Assembly (NCBI RefSeq): GCF_003687455.1
Contig: NZ_PHOA01000001.1
Coordinates: 19,370-83,369 of the forward strand
Origin: Kocuria tytonicola
GTDB taxonomy: Bacteria; Actinomycetota; Actinomycetes; Actinomycetales; Micrococcaceae
DNA length: 64,000 nt
Reading direction: 5' to 3'
Positions within the stretch are counted from its first letter, which is position 1, and each line of letters begins with the position of its first letter. Position numbers and translations under genes: made by a program. Shown here piece by piece: positions 1-8,593 of the stretch. The notes below the pieces were generated by a model. That model was not told the DNA's origin. It did not search any database and saw only the letters and a list, made by a program, of their open reading frames with translations.

Positions 1-184
1 GGTCCAGGTAGTGCGGCCGCAGCACCCGCAGGGCACCCTCGTGGAACTGGCGGGCGGCGTACGAGCGCCCGCCCCGCGCGGCCACGGTCAAGCGCAGCTG
101 TCCGGCCCACCCCGAGGCGGGCGACGCCGCCGCCGCGCCGGCGGGCGGCGTCGTGGTGTTGGCAGTGGCGGGCGTCTCAGGCAA
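1..184 (-). CDS. ureD: Urease accessory protein UreD, N-terminal fragment (runs off left edge)
   Basis: Last visible gene of the urease operon; only the first about 60 codons are in the window. UreD (UreH) binds apo-urease and, with UreF and UreG, forms the platform for nickel delivery and lysine carbamylation. The frame read leftward from about 184 gives [15 protein letters not shown] and then [17 protein letters not shown], the typical UreD N-terminal block (Gly-Arg-Ser, His-x-Gly-Ala-Leu-Arg-Val-Leu-Arg-Pro). No ATG or GTG precedes that block in frame; the best start is a TTG at 184-182, overlapping the ureG stop (179-177) by a few bases, which implies translational coupling. An Ala/Pro-rich linker separates the start from the conserved block. 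Start uncertain, identity fairly secure. Confidence 0.75.
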   Translation of the reverse strand, partial: MPETPATANTTTPPAGAAAASPASGWAGQLRLTVAARGGRSYAARQFHEGALRVLRPHYLD

Positions 185-788
185 GGTCGAGCATGAGGAC
201 GTCGTTGCGGATCCACTCCTGGACCTTCTCCAGGCCCTCGTCCGTCTTGAGGTTGGTGAAGGCGAAGGGCTTGTCCTTGCGGAAGACCTTGGAGTCCGCG
301 GCCATCACGTCCAGGTCCGCACCCACGTGGGGTGCCAGGTCCGTCTTGTTGATGATGAACAGGTCCGACTTGATCATCCCCTGCCCGGCCTTGCGGGGGA
401 TCTTCTCGCCCTGGGCCACGTCGATCACGTAGATGGAGAAGTCCACGAGCTCGGGGCTGAACGTGGCGGAGAGGTTGTCCCCGCCGGACTCCACGAAGAT
501 CACCTGCAGGTCCGGGAAGCGCCTCTTCAGCTGCTCGATCGCGGCCTCGTTCATGGAGGTGTCCTCGCGGATGGCGGTGTGCGGGCAGCCGCCGGTCTCC
601 AGACCGACGATCCGCTCCTCGGGCAGCACCGAGTTGCGCGCGAGGATCTTGGCGTCCTCGATCGTGTAGATGTCGTTGGTGATCGCGGCCATGGAGATCT
701 CCTGGCTCATGGCCCGCGTGATGCGCTCCACGAGCTGCGTCTTGCCCGCTCCCACGGGGCCTCCCACACCGATGATGACGGGATCCAT
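177..788 (-). CDS. ureG: Urease accessory GTPase UreG
   Basis: 203-residue SIMIBI-class GTPase that powers nickel insertion into urease, working with UreE as nickel donor and UreD/UreF on the apo-enzyme. The P-loop [11 protein letters not shown] lies at about residues 7-17. The family-typical ESGGDNL motif and the CPH metal-binding motif ([11 protein letters not shown]) are present, and NKTD supplies guanine specificity. The start is the ATG at 788, giving normal family length; the frame stays open further upstream but that part has no UreG similarity. A 143-base GC-rich spacer separates it from ureF, unusual in an otherwise tight operon. Confidence 0.97.
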   Translation of the reverse strand: MDPVIIGVGGPVGAGKTQLVERITRAMSQEISMAAITNDIYTIEDAKILARNSVLPEERIVGLETGGCPHTAIREDTSMNEAAIEQLKRRFPDLQVIFVESGGDNLSATFSPELVDFSIYVIDVAQGEKIPRKAGQGMIKSDLFIINKTDLAPHVGADLDVMAADSKVFRKDKPFAFTNLKTDEGLEKVQEWIRNDVLMLDLA

Positions 789-931
789 GCTGTCCTCCTG
801 CGTTCTCGTTCTCTGCTGTTCGTTGCTGTGCTGCTCGTTGCTGCGCGCCGCAGCCGGTACCGTTCCCCGCAGCGGGGCCGCGCGGCGTCGTCGGGCCGGC
901 GTGCCGCCCCCGCGGGCCGCGCGGCGGCCGC

Positions 932-1636
932 TCAGCTCATGAAGAGCCGTGCCCGCTGGCGTTCGTGGTTCATCTGCGCGATCTCCAGCCCCGGGGCCAC
1001 GGCACCCAGGACCTCCTCCGCGATCCCCGCCACCACGAGCTCCCGGGAGGTGACGACGGCGCGCCCCACCCAGTCCTGCGCCGCCCGGATCACGGCCTGG
1101 CCGGTGTTCTGGCCCAGCGGGATGCCGCGCACCGCGTTCTGGGTCAGGGAGATCACGGTGGCGTAGACGTGCGAGGCCACCGCGGTGTCCTCGGGAACGT
1201 CCAGGCCCCGGGCGAGCACACCCCACACCGTGGCCTGGTGGCCGTGCATGCGCTCCTCGGCCACGCCCTGCTGGTAGCGCCGGACCCAGTCCCCCGGGTA
1301 GCTGCGTGCGCCGATGCTCAGCAACCGGCGGCCCATGGTCATGCCGCCCTCCCGGATCTGGCGGGGAAGGGCCTGCGCCGTGACGAGGTCGTCCAGGTCC
1401 TCGATCCGCTCGAAGTCCTGCGCCGCGTAGACCAGGCGGATGGCCAGCGCGTCCGTGAACGTGAGCTGCTGGTCCACGAACATCTCGAGCCACGCGGAGA
1501 ACGATGCCTCGTCCTCCAGCTGCTCCGCGGCCATGTACGTCTCGAAGCCCAGGGAGTGGCTGAACGCCCCGGTGGGCAGCGCGGAGTCCGTGAGCTGCAT
1601 CAGCCCCAGGACCCCGGACAGGGAGGGTTCCACCAC
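932..1636 (-). CDS. ureF: Urease accessory protein UreF
   Basis: 234-residue all-helical protein of the UreD-UreF-UreG maturation complex; it acts as the GTPase-interacting factor that makes nickel insertion faithful. Family signatures visible are [21 protein letters not shown] near the N-terminus (first 20 residues of that block are diagnostic) and [14 protein letters not shown] in the C-terminal third. It starts with tandem GTG codons at 1636, four bases after the ureE stop, so it is probably translated by reinitiation. It ends in RARLFMS, a common UreF terminus. Confidence 0.96.
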   Translation of the reverse strand: MVEPSLSGVLGLMQLTDSALPTGAFSHSLGFETYMAAEQLEDEASFSAWLEMFVDQQLTFTDALAIRLVYAAQDFERIEDLDDLVTAQALPRQIREGGMTMGRRLLSIGARSYPGDWVRRYQQGVAEERMHGHQATVWGVLARGLDVPEDTAVASHVYATVISLTQNAVRGIPLGQNTGQAVIRAAQDWVGRAVVTSRELVVAGIAEEVLGAVAPGLEIAQMNHERQRARLFMS

Positions 1637-1640
1637 CGGA

Positions 1641-2132
1641 TCAGTGCGTGTGCTCGGCGTGGCGGAACGGCACGGGCATGACCCGTTCCTGGCGCGAGTA
1701 CGGCACCTCGTGGTGGTCCAGGAAGTCCTGCACCGTGTGGTCGTACTGCACCACCATCACCTCGGCCTCGTACTCGCTCTCCGGCCCGAAGAACTGCGCC
1801 TGCAGGTGTCGGTTGCCCAGGCTGTGCGCCACGAACGCCATCTCCACGATGGACCGGGCCCCGATCACCAGCACGTCCGTGGGGAGCACCTGGACCACCA
1901 CGGCGTTGCCGTCCTGCGGGCCGCCCGCCACGGACAGCACGTCCCCGTCCTTCAGGTCCGGCGCCTTCGCGGGCAGCCGCAGTCCCAGCTCGTGGCCGTG
2001 GTCCGTGGTGAGGCGCTGGATGCGCTTGACCAGTTCCGCACTGGGCAGCACCACCTTCTCCACGTGCCGCCCGGCCACGAGCTCCTGGCCGGAGGCGTCG
2101 TGGATGTTGCCCAGGATCTCGGTGACGATCAT
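1641..2132 (-). CDS. ureE: Urease accessory nickel metallochaperone UreE
   Basis: 163-residue nickel-binding chaperone that hands Ni(II) to UreG during urease activation. The N-terminal peptide-binding domain is followed by the metal-binding domain with the dimer-interface region LGNRHLQAQF, whose histidine is the conserved metal ligand. The C-terminus (PFRHAEHTH) is histidine-containing but short compared with the long polyhistidine tails of some UreE proteins, suggesting modest nickel storage. ATG start at 2132. It lies between ureC (148-base spacer with an inverted repeat) and ureF (four-base gap). Confidence 0.95.
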   Translation of the reverse strand: MIVTEILGNIHDASGQELVAGRHVEKVVLPSAELVKRIQRLTTDHGHELGLRLPAKAPDLKDGDVLSVAGGPQDGNAVVVQVLPTDVLVIGARSIVEMAFVAHSLGNRHLQAQFFGPESEYEAEVMVVQYDHTVQDFLDHHEVPYSRQERVMPVPFRHAEHTH

Positions 2133-2222
2133 GGGTCTCCTTCCGTCGATTGCAGTGGTTCTGAAGGTGCCTGGTTGCCTGCCGGCCAGGTGGGAGGGTG
2201 CCGCGGCCCGCCGAGGGGCCGT

Positions 2223-2265
2223 GCGGCGTCGTCGTCCTCCGGGGGTGCCGGTACGACGACGCCGC
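2223..2265. repeat. Inverted repeat built from the dispersed GCGGCGTCGTCG motif
   Basis: In the ureC-ureE spacer the 13-mer GCGGCGTCGTCGT (2223-2235) is followed after 17 bases by its exact reverse complement (2253-2265). It can form a strong hairpin inside the urease transcript and might attenuate the accessory genes relative to the structural genes. The same 12-mer core recurs elsewhere in the window: 882-893, 4172-4183, 21364-21375, 24914-24925, 30268-30279, 32927-32938, 33865-33876, 35054-35065, 37770-37781, 41416-41427, 43800-43811 and 61509-61520, on either strand. Function unknown. Confidence 0.7.
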
Positions 2266-2280
2266 CGCGCCGCCGGGGCC

Positions 2281-3996
2281 TCAGAACAGGAAGTAGCGCT
2301 GGGCGAGCGGCAGCTCCGTGCGGGGCTCGCACGTGACGGGCGTGCCGTCCACGCGCACCTCGTACGTCTCCGGGTCCACGCGCAGCTGCGGCGTCTCGCC
2401 GTTGAACTTCATGTCCGCCTTGGTGAGGGAGCGGATGTCCCGGCACTCACGCACCACCTTCTCCAGACCGAGCGAGCGCGGCACGCCCGCCTGGATGGAG
2501 GCCTGGGACATGAACGTGATGGACGAGCGCGCGGCCGCCTTGCCGTACGCGCCGAACGCCTTGCGGTACCAGCGGGGCTGCGGGGTGGGGATGGACGCGT
2601 TCGGATCGCCCATCACCCCGTGGACCATCTGGCCGCCCTTGATGATCAGGTCCGGCTTGACCCCGAAGAACTTGGGCTCCCACAGCACGAGGTCCGCGAA
2701 CTTGCCCTCCTCCACGGAGCCCACCGCGTGGAAGACGCCGTGGGCGATGGCCGGGTTGATCGTGTACTTGGAGATGTAGCGCTTGATGCGGTGGTTGTCC
2801 CCCACCGAGCCCTCGTCCTCGGGCAGCTGCCCGCGCTGGCGCTTCATGGAGTCCGCCACCTGCCACGTGCGCAGCACCACCTCACCCACGCGGCCCATGG
2901 CCTGCGAGTCCGAGGACGTCATGGAGAAGATGCCCATGTCCTGCAGCACGTCCTCCGCGGCAATGGTCTCCTTGCGGATGCGCGAGTCCGCGAACGCCAC
3001 GTCCTCCGGGATGTCCGGGTTGAGGTGGTGGCACACCATGAGCATGTCCAGGTGCTCCTCGATGGTGTTGCGCGTGTACGGCAGCGTGGGGTTGGTGGAC
3101 GCCGGGAGGATGTTCGGGTCCTGCGCCAGCTCGATGATGTCCGGGGCGTGACCGCCGCCCGCGCCCTCCGTGTGGAACGTGTGGATCACCCGTCCGGCGA
3201 TGGCCGCGCGGGTGTCCTCCACGAACCCGGCCTCGTTGAGGGTGTCCGTGTGGATCGCCACCTGGACGTCGTACTCGTCCGCGACCTGCAGGGACGTGTT
3301 GATGGACGACGGCGTGGCTCCCCAGTCCTCGTGCACCTTCAGTCCGATCGCACCCGCCCTGATCTGCTCCGCCATGGGTGAGATGGACGAGCCGTGGCCC
3401 TTGCCGAGCAGCCCGAAGTTCATGGGGAACTCCTCGAAGGAGCGCAGCATGTTGTGGATGTTCCACTCGCCGGGGGTGATGGTGGTGGCCTTGGAGGACT
3501 CGCTCGGGCCCGTGCCACCGCCGATCATGGTGGTGATCCCGGAGACCAGCGCCGTCTCGATCTGGTCCGGGCTGATGAAGTGGATGTGCGAGTCGATCCC
3601 ACCCGCGGTGAGGATCTTGCCCTCGCCGGCGACCACGTCCGTGGCCACACCGATCACGATGTCCACGCCGTCCATGATGTGGGGGTTGCCGGCCTTGCCG
3701 ATCTTCTGGATGTGGCCGTCCCGCACCGCCACGTCCGCCTTGTAGATCCCCGTCCAGTCGATCACCACCACGTTCGTGATCACCAGATCCGGGATCCCCA
3801 CGTCCCGCACGAGCTGGCCGTTCTGGCCCATGCCGTCGCGGACCACCTTGCCGCCGCCGAACACGGCCTCCTCACCGGGGGTCGTGAGGTCCTTCTCGAC
3901 GCGCGCGAACAGCTCGGTGTCCGCCAGACGGATCGCATCCCCCGTGGTGGGCCCGTACAGGCTCGCGTACTGGTCCCTGCTCATCTCAAAGCTCAT
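2281..3996 (-). CDS. ureC: Urease alpha subunit (catalytic)
   Basis: 571-residue catalytic subunit of urease, hydrolysing urea to ammonia and carbamate at a dinuclear nickel centre in the cytoplasm. All active-site residues are visible: His137 and His139 (IDSHIHF), the carbamylated Lys220 (GLKVHEDWG), His249, His275 (HTFHTEG), the flap Cys322 in MVCHHLNP and Asp363 (SSDSQAMG). Numbering is offset by three from the Klebsiella enzyme, as expected for a slightly longer N-terminus. ATG start at 3996. It sits between ureB and ureE. The protein looks fully active. Confidence 0.99.
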   Translation of the reverse strand: MSFEMSRDQYASLYGPTTGDAIRLADTELFARVEKDLTTPGEEAVFGGGKVVRDGMGQNGQLVRDVGIPDLVITNVVVIDWTGIYKADVAVRDGHIQKIGKAGNPHIMDGVDIVIGVATDVVAGEGKILTAGGIDSHIHFISPDQIETALVSGITTMIGGGTGPSESSKATTITPGEWNIHNMLRSFEEFPMNFGLLGKGHGSSISPMAEQIRAGAIGLKVHEDWGATPSSINTSLQVADEYDVQVAIHTDTLNEAGFVEDTRAAIAGRVIHTFHTEGAGGGHAPDIIELAQDPNILPASTNPTLPYTRNTIEEHLDMLMVCHHLNPDIPEDVAFADSRIRKETIAAEDVLQDMGIFSMTSSDSQAMGRVGEVVLRTWQVADSMKRQRGQLPEDEGSVGDNHRIKRYISKYTINPAIAHGVFHAVGSVEEGKFADLVLWEPKFFGVKPDLIIKGGQMVHGVMGDPNASIPTPQPRWYRKAFGAYGKAAARSSITFMSQASIQAGVPRSLGLEKVVRECRDIRSLTKADMKFNGETPQLRVDPETYEVRVDGTPVTCEPRTELPLAQRYFLF

Positions 3997-4080
3997 GGTT
4001 GACCTTCTTGTTCTGCGTGTTCATCGTGCTGTTCGACGTCGTGCCGTCCGGTGGGCCGGACGGGTGTGGGCCGGACGGGG

Positions 4081-4512
4081 TCAGCGGGTCTCGTTGGAGA
4101 AGCCGCCCCGCTGGCGCAGCGGCTTCGGGGCGTCCCCCGCCGCGGAGCGGTGGCGCGCGGGGGTGACGGCTGCGGCGTCGTCGTCCAGGGAGGCGGGCTC
4201 GTGGGCGTCCAGGGGCCCGTCCATGAGATCCCGGAAACCGTGGACGATGCGGTCCCCGTCCAGGGGGATCAGACGCACCGTGGTGGAGTCGCCCGGTTCC
4301 AGGCGGACCGCGGTGCCCGCGGGGATGTCCAGGCGGTGTCCCACGGCCCGGTCGCGGTCGAACTGCAGGGCCCGGTTGGCCTCCGCGAAGTGGAAGTGGG
4401 AGCCCACCTGCACGGGGCGGTCCCCGCGGTTGAGAACCTCCATGGTGATGGCCTCACGGCCCTCGTTGCAGACGACGGGCGCGTCCGCCAGCACGTACTC
4501 TCCGGGTGTCAT
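4081..4512 (-). CDS. ureB: Urease beta subunit, with extended C-terminus
   Basis: Structural beta subunit of urease; it packs against UreC and UreA in the (ABC)3 trimer. The conserved core covers about residues 1-102 (MTPGEYVLADAPVV, then RPVQVGSHFHFAEANRAL, then RIVHGF). The last about 40 residues form a low-complexity acidic and Ala/Arg-rich extension that is longer than in the usual roughly 100-residue subunit; part of it is encoded by a copy of the dispersed GCGGCGTCGTCG motif (4172-4183). The tail ends RGGFSNETR, resembling the C-termini of other long UreB proteins, so the extension is an in-frame insertion-like linker rather than a frameshift. Confidence 0.96.
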   Translation of the reverse strand: MTPGEYVLADAPVVCNEGREAITMEVLNRGDRPVQVGSHFHFAEANRALQFDRDRAVGHRLDIPAGTAVRLEPGDSTTVRLIPLDGDRIVHGFRDLMDGPLDAHEPASLDDDAAAVTPARHRSAAGDAPKPLRQRGGFSNETR

Positions 4513-4530
4513 GGGTGCTCCTCGCGGGGG

Positions 4531-4833
4531 TCAGCGAATGGGGTCGTGGACGGTCACGAGCTTGGTGCCGTCCGGGAACGTGGCTTCCACCTGGACGTCC
4601 GGGATCATCTCCGGGACGCCCTCCATGACGTCCTCGCGGGTGAGGATGGTGCTTCCCCAGCTCATCAGCTCAGCCACCGTCCGACCGTCACGCGCGCCCT
4701 CCAGGAGCTCGTAGGTGATGATCGCGATGGCCTCGGGATAGTTCAGCTTCAGCCCCCGCGCCTGGCGCCTGCGCGCGAGGTCGGCGGCGACCACCACCAG
4801 AAGCTTCTCCTGATCCTTGGGCTGCAGATGCAT
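4531..4833 (-). CDS. ureA: Urease gamma subunit
   Basis: 100-residue structural gamma subunit, first gene of the urease operon. It begins [12 protein letters not shown] and carries the family blocks [15 protein letters not shown] and [18 protein letters not shown]; length is exactly typical. ATG start at 4833 preceded by an AGGGG-type ribosome-binding site (CCGGAGGGGACC on the minus strand). The promoter should lie in the about 170 bases up to the S41 peptidase gene, where a DtxR-box-like half palindrome is also seen. Confidence 0.98.
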   Translation of the reverse strand: MHLQPKDQEKLLVVVAADLARRRQARGLKLNYPEAIAIITYELLEGARDGRTVAELMSWGSTILTREDVMEGVPEMIPDVQVEATFPDGTKLVTVHDPIR

Positions 4834-4903
4834 GCCTGGTCCCCTCCGGTTGATCCGCTCGTTCCATTGCTCGTCAGAGGCGGGCTACCCCCTCGGTACG
4901 CGA

Positions 4904-4922
4904 ACTTGGTTAGCCTACCTCC
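4904..4922. promoter_or_regulatory. DtxR/IdeR-box-like half palindrome upstream of ureA
   Basis: The stretch around 4908-4916 (GGTTAGCCT; AGGCTAACC on the minus strand) equals one half of the actinobacterial iron-box consensus TTAGGTTAGGCTAACCTAA, and the whole 19-mer agrees at about 13 positions. It lies some 75 bases upstream of ureA. Only one half is good, so this is a weak candidate operator for a DtxR-family metal regulator controlling urease. Confidence 0.25.
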
Positions 4923-5002
4923 ACAACCGGGGTGAGCTGCTGTGACATCGAGAACATTCAGGTCCACCGGGATCCGTCGTCCTTCGCGGAGTCGCGCGTT
5001 TC

Positions 5003-6389
5003 TCAGTCCGTACCGGAACAGCGGTCGGGGGCAATTCCGTGGAACTCCACAGGATTGCCCAGTCGGTCGTAGGTGATGGCCGTGCTGATCCGGAGACTGC
5101 AACCGGGCCCCAGGGGGACGGTGCGCGGGCGGCCGCTGCCCCCCGCCGGTGCGCTCCCCCACGACCGCGACGTGGTCGAGGCCCTTCACACCCACCAGGA
5201 AGTCCTCCGCAGCGCTGTAGGTGGAGGCATCGACCCTGACGGTGAGGGTGCCGGGCCACGCGCCGTGGACGGGGGGCTCGGCCCAGCGTGGCTGCGGCTC
5301 CGACAACCCTCCGCGGCCATCCGTGAATGCGGCGCTACCCACCATGGTCCTGGTCCTGAGGAAGCGGTCCCGCACTCGACCGGCGAGCATGATGTCACCG
5401 CCCACGTTTCCACGCAGGTCGAGCACCATGTGCTGGCGCTGTGTGGCCGCAGCGCACACTTCGTCGAGGACGCATTCAATGCCCGCGGACGGGTCAAAGG
5501 CCCTCAGGACGACCACGGCGTCCCCAGCCCGGTTCTTCCGCACCGTCATGAGCTGCTCGAGCGCGTGCGGCACCGCCCGCTCCACCCAGGTCACCGACCG
5601 GCACGTGCGTGGATCCGTTGCGCCGAAGCTGCGCTCGGGCCCGTTGAAAGCCATGGCGCGGCGAGCCGCCATCCTCCGGTGCTGCTGCGGAGACGCACCC
5701 ACTGTTCTCAACCAGTGAGCAGGATCGTCGATCTGCACCACCCATCCGACGCGGACACCGGCAGCGAAGGCCGCCGATGTCTGGGGCACCTCGATCATCG
5801 TGGCCCCGTTCGCGTGCAGCTCTGCGGTGTAGAGGGGGTGGAAGACTCCGGCGTCGTGATCAAGGACGGCAGTGTGCGCATCGCCGAGCCGGGCCACCCA
5901 GCGCGAAGCCCAGGGGATGAACTCCTCCCAGGTGCGGGGCCGGTCCTCCATCACATCGGCGCACAGGGCGCCCCAGTCCAGTCCGCGCAGGGTGAAGTAC
6001 GGGTAGCTGGTCTCACACTCCGTGCGGATGCGCTCGATTGCCTCGTCGATCGTGCCCGCAGGAGTTGCAGAAACCTGCGGGCCCGGTGAGTGCGCGAGGG
6101 TTTGCAGCAGACTGAACGTAGCCATGAGCCCGTTGCTGTCAGCCGCCCGACTGACAAGGCGGCCACTCCCGGCGTCCCAGGCCAGCGAGGGCACTTCTCC
6201 GGGTTCAACCCGTTCTGCCACCCACCGGAAACATCCTCCGGGCGGCTCCGAGAACACCACGGGCACGCCGAGAACGGCCTCGAGCTCGTGACGTTCCTGG
6301 ACAAGCAGCGCCAAAGTTGCACCGTCCACCAAACTGGCGGGGAAGTCGATGTGAAAGGGCCGGTTGGCTGCGATGCCTTGCAGGGACAT
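5003..6389 (-). pseudogene. S41-family peptidase-like protein, single-base frameshift near the 3' end
   Basis: Resembles C-terminal-processing-type (S41) serine peptidases. From the ATG at 6389 (a GTG at 6458 is possible) the frame shows an N-terminal helical domain, DLRGNVGGD, and the catalytic-type block STYSAAEDFLVG followed by VVGERTGGG. At the run of six C (plus strand 5139-5144) the frame breaks. With one base fewer the protein continues SGRPRTVPLGP... and GNPVEFHGIAPDRC to a TGA at 5005-5003, which is the expected S41 ending with its G-I-x-P-D motif. As sequenced, the protein instead reads a nonsense tail towards ureA. Either a genuine inactivating mutation or a homopolymer error. It forms the left edge of the accessory island. 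Confidence 0.7.
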
Positions 6390-6570
6390 GAGGACATGAT
6401 GCCCGCGTGCACAGGCCCACACCCGATGCCACAGCGTCCAACGACCGGCCGTCGCCACGTCCTCACGCAGAATCGGGGAACCAGCATGCCTGGACGACGC
6501 CCGAGCTCGCCCCGCTGCACGGGCTCCGATCCCCTGTGGGAAACCAATGGGCGGCTGACGCCTGTGGCTA

Positions 6571-7509
6571 GGGCGTGTCTGACAAAGGTTAGTCGCGGGG
6601 TCTGAAACGATCAGGACGTGTCACGTTTTCAGGTTCTCTCGGATGCCCAGTGGTCACTGATCGCGCAGTTGCTGCCCCGCCCGACGGGCAAGCCGGGCCG
6701 CAAGTTCTCCGACGCGCGCACGATGGTTGAGGGCATCGTGTACCGCTACCGCACCGGCATCGCCTGGCGCGATCTACCCACGGTGTACGGGCCGTGGCAA
6801 ACGGTATGGACCTGGCACCGGCGCCTGGCCGATGACGGAACCTGGGACCGCATCCACGCCGAACTAACTACTGCTGCTGACGCGGCAGGTCTGATCGACT
6901 GGTCGTTGTCGGTCGACTCGACGATCGCGCGCGCCCACCAGCACGCAACGAACACCACCCGCCTCACAGGGGGCTGGATCGAACTACAAGAATCCGGGCC
7001 TCGAGCCGCCTGAACACGCCGTGGGCCGCTCACGCGGCGGGCTGTCAACGAAGATCCACCAACTCGTCGACGGCCACGGAAGATCCCTGGTCACACTGCT
7101 GACTCCCGGACAAGCAGGCGATTCGCCGATGCTCATTCCGCTCATGGACCAGCTGCGCGTGGCACGGGCGGTAGGACGCCCCCGCACCCGGCCCGACGCG
7201 CTTCGGGGCGACAAGGCCTACTCCTCACGAGCGATCCGCGCGCACCTACGCTCCCGCGGGATCAAGGCCGTCATTCCCGAACCCGAGGACCAGGAAGGCC
7301 ACCGGCGACGGCGCGGCTCACGCGGGGGCAGGCCCGTCAGCCTTGACGCCGACGACTACAAGAACCGCAACGTCATCGAACGCAGCTACTGCCAGCTCAA
7401 ACAATGGCGCGCCATCGCGACCCGGTACGACAAACACGCTGTGACCTACCGCGCCGCCATCATCCTGCACTCCGTCATCACCTGGGCGAAGGCTTTGTCA
7501 GACACGCCC
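6571..7509 (+). mobile_element. IS5-family insertion sequence (IS427-like), apparently complete
   Basis: About 940 bases bounded by perfect terminal inverted repeats: GGGCGTGTCTGACAAAG at 6571 and its reverse complement ending at 7509. Flanking CTA and TAG extend the symmetry to 20 bases, so a CTAG or TA target is likely, but the palindromic target hides any duplication. One two-frame transposase fills the element, with all three catalytic acidic residues present. It inserted between the S41 peptidase gene and a GNAT remnant. IR and transposase both look intact, so it may still be mobile. Confidence 0.93.
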
Positions 7510-7512
7510 TAG
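6618..7512 (+). CDS. IS5-family transposase, two frames joined by frameshifting
   Basis: DDE transposase encoded in two frames. The first (6618-7013) carries the N-terminal DUF4096-type domain (SDAQWSLIAQLLPRP, YRTGIAWRDLP) and the first Asp in SVDSTIARAHQH. The second frame becomes open upstream of its GTG at 7021, reading NYKNPGLEPPEHAVGRSRGG, and carries the second Asp (RGDKAYSS) and the Glu (NVIERSYCQLKQW). The frames overlap near the G-run at 6968-6972; the net shift is +1 (equivalent to -2). Programmed frameshifting is common in this IS group and is the likely expression route. The TAG stop (7510-7512) lies just outside the right inverted repeat, so it is completed by the target sequence. 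Confidence 0.88.
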
Positions 7513-7736
7513 TGCCCCGACGGCCAGTGAGACATCGAACGACCCGTCGTGGCCCCTTCTCGCTACCGCCGGGCCTGGCCGGCGCGCTCGTCCGCTCGGT
7601 GAGCGCAGGAGCCACGGTGGTTGCGACGGGACGGGACAACCATCCCGCGCGGCGCCTCTACGAGCGCCTGGGATTCCACCACGTCGAAGACCGCCAGGTC
7701 CTGGAGCGGCTGTGGGTCAGCATCTACGAAAAATGA
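7513..7736 (+). pseudogene. GNAT acetyltransferase, C-terminal remnant
   Basis: Directly right of the IS element one frame reads SAGATVVATGRDNHPARRLYERLGF and then HHVEDRQVLERLWVSIYEK before the TGA at 7736. The Asn-x-Pro-Ala-x-x-Leu-Tyr-Glu-Arg-Leu-Gly-Phe motif is the last conserved block of Gcn5-related N-acetyltransferases. The N-terminal and acetyl-CoA-binding portions are missing and are not found on the other side of the IS, so this is a 5'-truncated relic rather than a gene simply interrupted by the IS. Confidence 0.7.
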
Positions 7737-7771
7737 TGGCCCACGTAATCCGAGAGCGGCAGGCGTCAGCC

Positions 7772-7954
7772 TCAGCTCTGCCGTCGGCCGACGCCGTCGC
7801 GCTGGGCCAGTGGCGCTTGGGGCAGCCCACCCGCCCCCAGCCGCTCACGAAGCCTGTAGGCGTGGGCGTCTGACAGCATCCGTTCCTTGTACCCTTCGAC
7901 GCGCTCACGATCTACTGGATGCTCCGCCACGAAGTCTTTGAGGGCCTTTGCCAT
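7772..7954 (-). pseudogene. XRE/HigA-type antitoxin, truncated in its helix-turn-helix
   Basis: From the ATG at 7954 the frame reads MAKALKDFVAEHPVDRERV and then KERMLSDAHAYRLRERL, the N-terminal half typical of XRE antitoxins paired with RelE/HigB-like toxins. The helix-turn-helix that should follow is degenerate (GLPQAPLAQRDGVGRRQS where a GLTQxxLAxxxGVxQxxVS pattern is expected) and then stops at 7772. An alternative GTG start at 8008 adds 18 residues. A good -10 hexamer (TATAAT) lies just upstream. No toxin gene is recognisable next to it. Confidence 0.55.
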
Positions 7955-8028
7955 GGGGGTTAACGTTCCTTTCGGCCTGCCCAGATGCATGTCGATCAGG
8001 TCGTCCACCCGCTGAGACGCTGACTCCC

Positions 8029-8034
8029 ATTATA
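8029..8034 (-). promoter_or_regulatory. Consensus -10 hexamer TATAAT upstream of the antitoxin relic
   Basis: A perfect TATAAT on the minus strand, 21 bases before the GTG at 8008 and about 75 bases before the ATG at 7954. A good -35 box at the right distance is not obvious. It stands out against the very GC-rich background and probably drives the truncated antitoxin gene. Confidence 0.45.
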
Positions 8035-8090
8035 TTCTTCCAAGCAACGCCCCTAGCGCGTCCACACGGATCTCCAGGCGACTCCTTGAG

Positions 8091-8567
8091 TTACGTGGTG
8101 CCCAGTGGTTTCACCATGATCAGACAGGGAGTTCCCTCGCCCCACAGGGCGGTTTCCTCCACGGGGAGAAACCCACACCTCTCATAGAATTTTCTCGTGC
8201 GAGCGTATCCAGGGTCCGGGTGCGAGGGGCCAAGAGTTTTGACCTCCAGGAGCTTCACCCCACGTGCTCTGGAATTGGTTTCGACAGCATCCAGCATCGC
8301 GGAGCCCACTCCATGACCGTGGACGCTCCGGTCCACCACAGTGAGATGGATTTCGACGACATGGGGAAAGTGACGGTCCACAAGCGTCACACCGACGACC
8401 CGCCATGAGGGATCGCGAACGGTCCACGTCTCCTTGCTGCGTGCGGCGTCGATGTACTTGGCGTTTTCCTCATCCCGGCCAAACCACTCGGGAACCGTCC
8501 CCAGCAGTCGAGACAGGTCCTCGGGAACCTGGCCGTCCCGTTCTGCGCGCCATTCACCCCTCGCCAT
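8091..8567 (-). CDS. GNAT-family N-acetyltransferase
   Basis: 158 residues with a complete GNAT fold: WRVVGVTLVDRHFPHVVEIH covers the beta-4 region, VHGHGVGSAMLDAVE is motif A (the acetyl-CoA pyrophosphate loop, here H-G-H-G-V-G), and YARTRKFYERCGFLPVEE is motif B. Substrate unknown. ATG at 8567 with a good AGGAGG-type ribosome-binding site just upstream (ACAGGAGGTTTCT on the minus strand). It lies 26 bases after the methyltransferase gene and is probably the last gene of the mntA-hepT-methyltransferase operon. Confidence 0.9.
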   Translation of the reverse strand: MARGEWRAERDGQVPEDLSRLLGTVPEWFGRDEENAKYIDAARSKETWTVRDPSWRVVGVTLVDRHFPHVVEIHLTVVDRSVHGHGVGSAMLDAVETNSRARGVKLLEVKTLGPSHPDPGYARTRKFYERCGFLPVEETALWGEGTPCLIMVKPLGTT

Positions 8568-8593
8568 AGAAACCTCCTGTCGATGACAGCGAA

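Noticed and set aside
6458..6600. Possible N-terminal part of the GNAT gene on the left side of the IS5 element
   Set aside because: I translated the plus strand between the S41 start and the IS; no acetyltransferase motif appears, so the GNAT remnant was already truncated or lost its 5' part separately.
8008..8040. Possible toxin C-terminus upstream of the XRE antitoxin relic (ESASQRVDDLIDMHLGR)
   Set aside because: Too short and not matching a HigB or RelE ending; the frame also starts right at the -10 hexamer, so it is more likely leader sequence.
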